A stretch of 64,000 nucleotides of DNA, taken from assembly GCA_033558025.1 (NCBI GenBank), contig JAUCEF010000011.1:992001-1056000 (forward strand), written 5' to 3'. The position numbers were made by a program, and so were the translations under genes. This DNA comes from Phytophthora sp. 'mugwort'. Lineage: Eukaryota; Oomycota; Peronosporomycetes; Peronosporales; Peronosporaceae. Within the stretch, counting starts at the first letter, position 1. Every line of letters begins with the position of its first letter. The notes beneath the pieces are model-generated. The model did no database searches and had not been told where the DNA came from. It saw only the letters and a list, made by a program, of their open reading frames with translations. Shown piece by piece: positions 56,806 to 64,000 of this stretch.

Positions 56806-57673
56806 CTAAAAGAGTGGAATCCCCGCGCAGAAGCGCATCAAATCGCGTGTGAGTAGTCCTTCGATGTCGTGCGAGTCCGTCTGCACATGAGCACCGTTCA
56901 GTACACGTACAGCATTCCGTAGGCACCGCGTGTACCGCCGAAACTTGGCGGTCGTACCTCATCTTCCCATCTTGTGGTCATCGCGTTCCATTGGTAAGTG
57001 CGCAGACCGGAAACCTGGAAACGACCAATACAAGTAGAAATGAGCTGTCAGCAGGAACTTGGATCCTCAAACGTCGACGAAGCTTCTCACTGGAGATAAA
57101 AACTCGATTTGCTGGTTGGAACACAGCACCTTGATCACGAACTCCTTGGCATTGGTGCGAATGACGAGCTCTCCATCTATTCCGGTGATCAACCACCACA
57201 GATAATTGATACAAAGGTTAGCATCCCGCCCCCAACACCAATCTAGACACACTGAAGTGTTTATCATCAGCACGCACTGCCGTCACGCTGGAGCTGGAAC
57301 TCGTCGTTAATCGGCGGATGGAGCGGCTCCATCGCAGTCTGCACGCGGTCCAGGAACTCCGTTGACAGTGTCGCGAACCTGTTCAGCGCCTTTATTGTCA
57401 GATCTTGTCCTCTATACTAACGGTACTCACTGCCACTCACCTGTCTTTAGACATCTTGGGCTTGAGACGGCGACGTCGCATGCCTCCTGCGGCCGGGACC
57501 GTGATCTTCGGCCGCGTCTGCAGCGCTGCCAAGCGGCAAACGCTGCAACGTCAGTCATAGCCACACATACATCACATTTTCATTGAGCCGCAGTCCGTCA
57601 GACGCGCATAGGAGCCGTCAGTAATGTGTGCGTACCGAGAGCCGCACGTCGACATGAGTGCTCGTCGTAGCAT
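56806..57673 (-). CDS. Frataxin, mitochondrial iron-sulfur assembly factor
   Basis: Six minus-strand exons: 57673-57636, 57542-57441, 57378-57278, 57176-57091, 57014-56958 and 56880-56806. All are GT/AG and in phase, giving 152 residues. The N-terminus is Arg-rich and lacks acidic residues (MLRRALMSTCGSRVCRLAAL, then MRRRRLKPKMSKD), a typical mitochondrial presequence. The mature part reads FATLSTEFLDRVQTAMEPLH, GELVIRTNAKEFVIKVL, SNQQIEFLSPVSGLRTYQW and HDIEGLLTRDLM. This matches the frataxin/CyaY fold and its conserved strand sequence (QIWLSSP.SGP..Y.W). It promotes sulfur transfer on the NFS1-ISCU complex. Confidence 0.93.
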
Positions 57674-57834
57674 GATGCCAAATGGAACGCTAAGTACGCT
57701 TTAAGTACGCATGATCTCACTTCAATTTCAAAGTTATCAGGCTCTCGTAGAGCTCTTGAGTTCCACGGCTGTAGGTGGGTCTTCTATTGAGTCCTTCTCA
57801 CGTAATTGGTGGGAGCTGATGGGGAGGGCCACGC

Positions 57835-58900
57835 TCAGCAGTGCAGCGGTGAAATGGCCTCGAATTCTTCGTAAGCGGCGAAAACGTCTTGCTTGTCTTC
57901 CAGTCTTCGGCTGGAGTGTTCGTGTCTCGTCTTGGCGGCTGGAGGCACGTCTTGCGGTTTCCGTGGCTTGGGTAGTGCAGCTGTACTTGCATTTGGAGTT
58001 GCCGTTGTGGAGCTAGAGCTGCTGTCTCGCATTAATTTGCGTGCCTGACGAAGGAGATACCCCTTGCGGTTGTGCTCCTTCTTCTCTGTGTTCGGTGCCG
58101 GAAATCCCTTTGGAAAAGCTGCAGCACATAGCACAAGTTGTGAGAAGCGGGTCAGTAGATAAAGATAAAAGGATGAAGAACCTGGTTGCTTGCGACTGGT
58201 AACTGGGATGGTTGGCGCGGTGCTCGTGCTGGGGTTTAGGCTGAGAGTCGGCCAGTCCATTGAGCCTTGTACTCGTCCGAGCTCGCTACTTTGGAGCTGG
58301 TGATAGCTGTGTTTGAGATCGATTTCAGGTGTTTGGAACCGCTCGTCGAGGTGCCCCAGCGGCGGTTTTGGTGCATCTTGATGCTTTTTCTCTGCGTCGT
58401 CACGTCCGAGGACTGCTACCGGATATGGAGGCAAGAATGGCGAGCCGTTGCGCGAGTTTTCCCATGTAGGAGGCAGCACTCTTGGCCCAGATGATATCAG
58501 CGCCGCTCTGTCGAACTCCTGGGCGCTGTGCTGCTCGGGAAGTGTTGCGTAGTCTCGGAGCGGGAACCGGTTGTACCCGCACCACATCTCGGTCGCGTTT
58601 TGAGCCTCTGAGCCAGGACCAGGGTGCACCTGCACCAAGCCAGAGGGCAGCATCACTACGTGTGGGTAGTACGGGCTCCAAATGTCTGGGTTGACAATGC
58701 TGACAGCTGGTCTAGAGTCGACACCAGCGTGAGCAGGCAGAGGCTTGAGGCCGTGCATGACAAAGCCCACTGTCTCTGGTCGGGGCCACCGCACTTCTCC
58801 CGTGTAGCTGTGCAGGTAGTAGACCAGGTTGCGCTGTCGGTCGTGGAACAACTGCCAGCCAAACGCGTCATCTTCGTCCAATCTGTCATCACCACGTGCA
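57835..58900 (-). CDS. WW-domain protein, 5' exon unresolved
   Basis: The main frame (57835-58881) begins at the WW domain: GWQLFHDRQRNLVYYLHSYT, then GEVRWPRP, with both tryptophans. No in-frame ATG precedes it before a stop, and the sequence GATGACAG at about 58884-58891 looks like an acceptor, so a first exon must lie upstream (not identified). The downstream part is proline/serine-rich, with LLRQARKLMRD near 300. An internal segment 58119-58181 has a GT...GCAG structure and is 63 nt, so it is either a retained or a removed intron without a frame change. WW domains bind proline-rich partners. The function is unknown. Confidence 0.7.
58119..58181 (-). other. Probable in-frame 63-nt intron in WW gene
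   Basis: The segment has a GTTCTT donor and a GTGCTGCAG acceptor on the minus strand. It codes 21 hydrophobic residues if retained (SSSFYLYLLTRFSQLVLCA), unlike the hydrophilic sequence on both sides. Confidence 0.7.
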
Positions 58901-59250
58901 GTTAGGTCATAAAACTACGATGGTGATATTGGGGCTCATACGAGTCGCTGGAAGCTCAGGCAACGTGATTGCAACGTGGACACACTCAACAAACATATCG
59001 GCTAGCTCCTTGTACTGCTACATACCCAGATTGCGAGCGTGTAGGCTTCAAACTCGCCATCTTTGCGTACGTCTCCAATTTTGTGTCTTTCCTCTTAGTG
59101 TTTGAGTTTCTTATTTGCCTTTTTGTAAGGCAACTCGGTCAATGGCGTATCAATGCCTACAAGTTGAAGTGCGGTTCAAAGCCCAATACAAACTCCTAGA
59201 TAAAAGAAGTTTGCCGCGAAAGGACGTACAAAAACTTGGGACGGAAATCG

Positions 59251-60426
59251 ATGACGTCCGGAGCTAGTGACCTTGTTGTCTCCATCCACAGTAACAGAAG
59301 CAGACCGGGGTCGGGTGTAGCCAGCCGTGAATCTAACGCTACAGCTGGGGAGGGTCAGACCAGTGAGGGTGAAGCTTTAGACCCGACTCCGACGGTCAAG
59401 CTGGCAACTTTGACGCTGACTGATCGGTCGACGTACCATGGAGAGATCAATGATGGTGCATATTTAATTATCTGCTACTATGTTTGACATTTTCTAGATC
59501 TGCTGATGATTCTATATTGCAGAAGGCGTTCCGGACGGCATGGGGATTCTCCTCTCGGTGTTTGGAACCACGTATTCTGGTGCAGTGAAGAACGGCAAGA
59601 AGCATGGAGAGGGGGTGGAACTGCAGAATACTGGAGCCATCTACTCTGGGGAGTTTCAGGATGGCGTAGCGAGTGGGTATGGCATTTATGTCGGTACGCT
59701 TGGGGACAAGTATATCGGGCAGTGGGAAGATGGCGGGCGTCATGGCGTGGGGGTGAGCGTGGACGCCGAAGCTGTCATGACCATATCATACTTCAGCATG
59801 GACGAACCAGAGCTTTCAAACTTCGAAGACATTACACGTCCTGTTCTCTCGTGGGAAGAAGACGTGCAGCCCCACGTCCTTCGTGCTGTGCTCGCTGAGA
59901 AGAGAGCGATTCGCAACCAAGAGATCGCACGACAGCGCCACATCGACGCGGTCGTTCAGGAAATGATTACAGTCGGTAACGTGTGTTCTTGTGCTTGGTT
60001 GGCCAATCCTGTTACCCTCTCATCGAAATTTCTTTCGCGATCTCGTTTCATTTGCTTGTCTGTCTTTCAGGATCGGAAACTCTTAGCACGATTGAAGCAA
60101 CTAAAGCGTTTGAGTCCAAGGGAGAGCTGGAGACCGCAGAGTTCATCGGCGATCAAAGTGAGCAGATGCATGCAGTCAATGTCATCGTCCGGGAGCTGAA
60201 GGTCACCGAGGCGCAGCTCCTCCAGCGCCAAAAGAAGCTGCGAGTCGAGATCACGGCCAAGCGAGATAAATTAACCTTCGTGACCAAGTATAGCGCGCTT
60301 GCCGAGACACGCCAGGCTCAGGTCCGAGAGGCACAGCACACATTGGCCACAGTGCAGCGGCAACTGGATGCGCTACAAGTCCCCGACACGTACGTGAGGA
60401 ATATTAGCCAATGGGAGGGAGTATAA
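59251..60426 (+). CDS. MORN-repeat protein with C-terminal coiled coil
   Basis: Three exons: 59251-59455, 59523-59975 and 60071-60426, all GT/AG and in phase, giving 337 residues. After a Ser-rich leader there are at least four MORN motifs: STYHGEINDG with its continuation PDGMGIL across the exon junction, TTYSGAVKNGKKHGEG, AIYSGEFQDGVASGYG and DKYIGQWEDGGRHGVG. The C-terminal 180 residues are helical and charged (AEKRAIRNQEIARQRHIDAV, QKKLRVEITAKRDKLTFV). MORN repeats often anchor proteins to membranes or the cytoskeleton. The stop at 60426 is one option: donors at 60390-60397 and the TTGCAG acceptor at 60449 would instead give an Arg-rich tail ending at 60527. Confidence 0.85.
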
Positions 60427-60574
60427 ATTCGGTAAGATAACGGTTGCAGCAGAAACGGCACTCTTCAATTCGTCGCCAGTCGCAGAGACCTCGAAGGCCT
60501 CGCACCTCGACGCGTATCGAGCTGTAGACTGCGACTTTCTCTTTGTTCTCAACGATTCCACCGACAGACAAGCA

Positions 60575-62086
60575 ATGGCAAACATGCAGGAGCGTCTCGC
60601 CGTGCTCAGCATGAACGTACGTGGCTGTAGAACGGTTTGAAGTGGCCAAACTGGATGTAACGAAGTGTGTTGACACATTCTTTAGATCTTCTGCCGCCCC
60701 GAGGGCATCCACAGCGGCCAATGGTTCAAGACTGGCGACTACAAAGACTTGAGAGTGGCGCTGTTGCTCCGTAAGATTGCCAAGTTCGACGTGGTGATCC
60801 TCCAGGAGATGTTCGAAGCCGGCCCGAGACAGAAGCGCTTCGTGCGCGAAGCCTACGCTATGGGCTTCCGCTACCATTGCGGCTCCGTGTGGCCTCGACT
60901 GTTGGACTCCCATCTCATCGACGGCGGACTGCTGATCCTAAGTCGCTACCCGATCGTGGAGCGCGACCAGCTTGCGTACTCGCAGGGCTCCGGCAGTGAC
61001 GGAATATGCGCCAAGGGCGTGCTGTACGCTCGCATCCAGCTCTCGCCGGACCTCTCAGACTCGCTCCACGTGTTTACTACACACACTCAAGCAGGCGACA
61101 ACCACAAGGAGTACAGCATTCGTCTCGCTCAGCTTCAGGAGATGCACCGCTTCATTGCCCGAACGATCCGAGATGACCCTGGAGTGCCTGTCCTCATCAC
61201 TGGCGACTTCAACCTCGACGCACGACATGACCTCGTACATGACACGCTAACTGAAATAGCGATATCTACACGTTGTCGAGAGAGCAAGGTGTACCAGCAA
61301 CTTGTGACAGACTTTGAGCGTGTGGTGCGCGAGGCGAGGCTAAACTTTGCGCGAGAGGCGGGGAAACTAGTCGACACAGACAGCAAAGCAGACCCTCTGA
61401 TGATCGACTTGATGAAGCGATGTGATACGACAAAGCTGGGCGATGAGATTCACCCGATCACTAATGGCGACGGCCACTCTTCACTCACTCACAAGATGGA
61501 TCCGCTTTCTCCTGAGAAGGACGGCAAGTGCATCGACTTTATGTTTTTCTTCCCGGGCGTCAACGACCAGACCTCAAGTTCTGCGACTCCTAGCACCAGT
61601 ACGAGCACCGACAGCACGAATGGTGACGAAGGAGAGGGCGACGACGACTGTGCGAGCGTTGAGTCCACGGCAGCATCACGCTTCCGATTGACGCTGGTGG
61701 AAAAAGGCACAACGGTCGATCATTGCACCGTGAAAGGAGTCACTGAAGACAGCGTGTCCGAGATCTACAGCGGCGAAGGTGACCGCACTCTGCAACGCCT
61801 TTGTCAGCGTCAGCTGCCGATCACACACTTGTCGGATCACTACGGACTGCGAGCCCAGTTCTTGCTGGAAATCACGAACGTGGAGCGCCCGGATGGCCTT
61901 CCAATAGGGAAGAGCGAGTCGCTGGCCTCAGTGCTGCAGCTCTACTTCCCTCAGCAGGCCTTCGCGCAACAACCTCGACGTCTTTGGAAATGGAAGCTTG
62001 CGTTCGTGCTGCTCACAATCGTTGCTGCAGCAGGCGGCGCCACTCTTGTTCTCATCAGCACTGTGCTGAACGTCATGATGAAGTAA
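60575..62086 (+). CDS. Neutral-sphingomyelinase-like phosphodiesterase
   Basis: Two exons, 60575-60616 and 60686-62086, joined across a GTACGT donor and a TTTAG acceptor, give 480 residues. It belongs to the endonuclease/exonuclease/phosphatase superfamily: MANMQERLAVLSMN, FDVVILQEMFEAGPRQ (metal-binding Glu), GGLLILSRYPIV, FTTHTQAGDN, ITGDFNLDARHD and THLSDHYGLRAQF (catalytic DH). The C-terminus has a basic-flanked hydrophobic stretch (KLAFVLLTIVAAAGGATLVL) that forms one or two membrane helices, the arrangement of SMPD2-type neutral sphingomyelinases. It probably hydrolyses sphingomyelin-like or ceramide phosphorylethanolamine lipids. Substrate in oomycetes is not proved. Confidence 0.88.
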
Positions 62087-62325
62087 AGGTGAGTGCTGTG
62101 TAAACTTTATCAATAGAGGGAAGGTCGCACATCCGTGCTCAACATGAAAATATTGTCGTTATAAATCGTCATGACTTGGTGCTGAACGAACGTCTCGGCT
62201 TGACGGTTTCTACTGCTCGCGAACAACGTCCACGCGCCGTCGAAGAGTCGTCTCTTCTCCCTCTATCGCTCACGTGGGTGACATCACCACTGCACTTGGT
62301 GGTGGTGCAATTCCTGACAGTCGCA

Positions 62326-63323
62326 CTACTTAGCGAAGGATTTCTCGAAGTATGCAATCAGGTGTTGTGCCACGGCGAACGAGAAGACAAGCTTGGGCCC
62401 AACTACCGACAGCTTCGGGATCAGACCCTTGAACAGAGCGCCACTGCCCTCGGCCTTGAGCAGGTTACGCACGACCGTCATGCCGCTCTCGGGCGAGTCA
62501 AAGGGGCGCGACTGAATGCGCGTCTTGATCACATCAAGCGGCTGGGCCACTGCACAAAAAAGTCACAAGGAAACACTGTCAGCAGAGATACAACAAGGCA
62601 GCTCCGCCACTCAGAAGCACAAAACGTACCGATAATACTGGCCGAGGCACCGGAGATGGAGGCCACAAAGTTCTGGAAAAAGGTAGCGCTGTTGTAGTCC
62701 TCGAGCTGGAAGATGTACTCCTTGGCGAGAGCCGAGCCGCCGAACAGGGCAAACGAGCCAGGCGCGTTACGCGCGGCCGTCCATCCCCAGCCACGGTACA
62801 GAGCGAAACCCTCCGTCTTGAAGATGTGGGCCACGCCCTTGCCGGCAATGGCGGCCGGGTTGGTCTGCGCGCGGATCTTGAGTACGTCCAGCGGCAGCAG
62901 AGCGATCTCGCCGATGCCGATGAGGCTGCCGGCCGTGGCGTGCATCATGGTCTTAGAGTTACGCTCGCCGAACGTGTGCTCGAAGAAGGCGGCGTGGTTC
63001 TTGGTCATGTAGTCCTTCACCACAGGCTGGCCACCGAACTTGTAGATACGCTGCGAGACCTTGTAGCCGGCCGCGAAGCCCAGGCCCGGGAACAGCGAGC
63101 GATAACGCGCAAACACGGGCTTCTCGTACGCGTCGCGGAAAATGACCTTGTTGAGACCAGAGAGGCCGTGCATGGGCTCCTTGTTGGTCATGAGACGCTT
63201 GGCGATCGTGTCCACGGGGTGGAAGATCATGAGCTCACACAGGCCCGAGCACGTAGAGCCGAGCAGACGCGCCGCCACGACGCCGCCCGTGCTGGTCTTC
63301 TTGTCGTTCGCGACGGTCACCAT
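62326..63323 (-). CDS. Mitochondrial carrier family (SLC25) protein
   Basis: Two minus-strand exons, 63323-62630 and 62549-62326, GT/AG and in phase, give 305 residues. Three carrier repeats are visible from their signatures: FHPVDTIAKRL (first), LPLDVLKIRAQT (second) and QPLDVIKTRIQS (third), each with the P-x-D-x-x-K/R pattern. Each is followed by a G-rich linker such as YRGWGW and FKGLIPKL. The length is usual for the family. It exchanges small metabolites across the inner mitochondrial membrane. I cannot identify the substrate. Confidence 0.9.
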
Positions 63324-63518
63324 TGCTGCTGTTGTCTGTGAGAGCTGGAGTCTGTGAGAGCTGGGTCCGTAAGACGAGGGAAGAGTGAAAATGGCGATCC
63401 GAAAACGGACTGGTCCTCCTGACGTTGCTTGATGTAAGATTTTGGTCGTGCGCCACACCACTGGTACATAAGGTATGAAGTTGAAGTAAGGCAAACCCGT
63501 TCAAGCACCCGTTACTCG

Positions 63519-63848
63519 TCAGACTTTTATCTTGAGTTTGTATAGATGGTGGTTACAGGCGGGATCGAGGAGTTTCGGTTTTAGTAATACAGTACATGCA
63601 AATGCGCAGTCGGGTGCAGCAGCAGGCAGCAACACCATCCACTGAATTGCAATTTGCCATTTGCACATCATCCTCGCGCAAGACGCTGGTCTTACTCCTG
63701 ACCAGCAGAGCGAGACGCACACCACCGGATTGAGTGGTGCGAACTGCAGTGGCCGTCCTGTAATAATAGTAGTAACGCACATGGCGTAGGGATGGCTGTC
63801 AAAGGCGAGAAGAGGCTTCTTGGGCGGCGAAGGGGTGTTGCCTGTCAT
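63519..63848 (-). CDS. Hypothetical small protein or first exon
   Basis: A minus-strand frame of 109 codons from ATG 63848 begins MTGNTPSPPKKPLLAFDSHP. Soon after (about 63780) there is a GTGCGT donor-like site, so only the first 22 or so residues may be an exon. No family was recognised. Confidence 0.3.
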   Translation of the reverse strand: MTGNTPSPPKKPLLAFDSHPYAMCVTTIITGRPLQFAPLNPVVCVSLCWSGVRPASCARMMCKWQIAIQWMVLLPAAAPDCAFACTVLLKPKLLDPACNHHLYKLKIKV

Positions 63849-64000
63849 GCCGTCGCAGTCGCTCGTTGCTGGCCATTCGGATGCAAGTTAAAGCCGAGCA
63901 CCCTGCGGTGCGCAAGCGCGTGAGCGCTCGCAATCCAAATCACCGCAATGCTTTGATCAACACGCTCGCCGCTTGTGACAGGTATAGTACAGCAGACAAG
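63849..64000. other. Window end, nothing recognised
   Basis: The last 152 bp have no supported gene. It may be the promoter of the small minus-strand ORF or of a gene outside the window. Confidence 0.4.

Noticed and set aside
57711..58016. 101-codon plus-strand ORF
   Set aside because: It is antisense to the WW gene's 3' end with no domain.

Overview
This is nuclear DNA of an oomycete, most likely a Phytophthora-like species. Genes have one to eight exons and short introns of about 55-110 nt with GTRNGT donors, and intergenic gaps are small. There is an intact eEF3, and families of hAT, mariner/Tc1, Helitron, LINE and Ty3/gypsy debris fill the spaces between gene blocks. No gene is organised as a bacterial operon, and no CRISPR array, rRNA operon or tRNA gene was found (one degraded mitochondrial rRNA fragment is present).

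Layout. 1-4.6 kb: a nearly complete but broken hAT transposon (2219-4438) with 8-bp target duplications. 4.8-20 kb: a gene island with a zinc-finger/Q-rich protein, an NR2C2AP homologue, the HSP90 co-chaperone p23, a SAP30-like + PHD chromatin protein, a PH/coiled-coil protein, an SR protein with a RanBP2 zinc finger, and eEF3. 20.6-42.5 kb: a transposon graveyard. It holds a Helitron-like end, a mariner relic, a Tc1/IS630-like element with TA duplications, a second Tc1-like relic, a pair of about 415-bp direct repeats, a decayed copy of part of eEF3, Ty3/gypsy gag and pol remains, and a NUMT made of four different mitochondrial fragments spliced into the gypsy pol. 42.6-43.9 kb: a pseudogene for a beta-ketoacyl synthase domain. 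44-51 kb: a mucin-like surface protein, a Myb/SANT-like fragment, a 5'-truncated LINE with a 19-bp target duplication, and a secreted GMC oxidoreductase. 51.2-63.3 kb: a second gene island with a PX protein, queuosine salvage hydrolase (QNG1), CNOT11, frataxin, a WW protein, a MORN/coiled-coil protein, a neutral-sphingomyelinase-like phosphodiesterase and a mitochondrial carrier.

The genes are independent housekeeping or signalling loci rather than one pathway. Two divergent pairs (NR2C2AP-like/p23 and QNG1/CNOT11) each share a 179-bp intergenic segment and may have bidirectional promoters. Splice junctions for the multi-exon genes were inferred by hand from GT/AG sites, reading phase and match to the remembered family pattern. 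They have not been tested against transcripts, and no database search was run.
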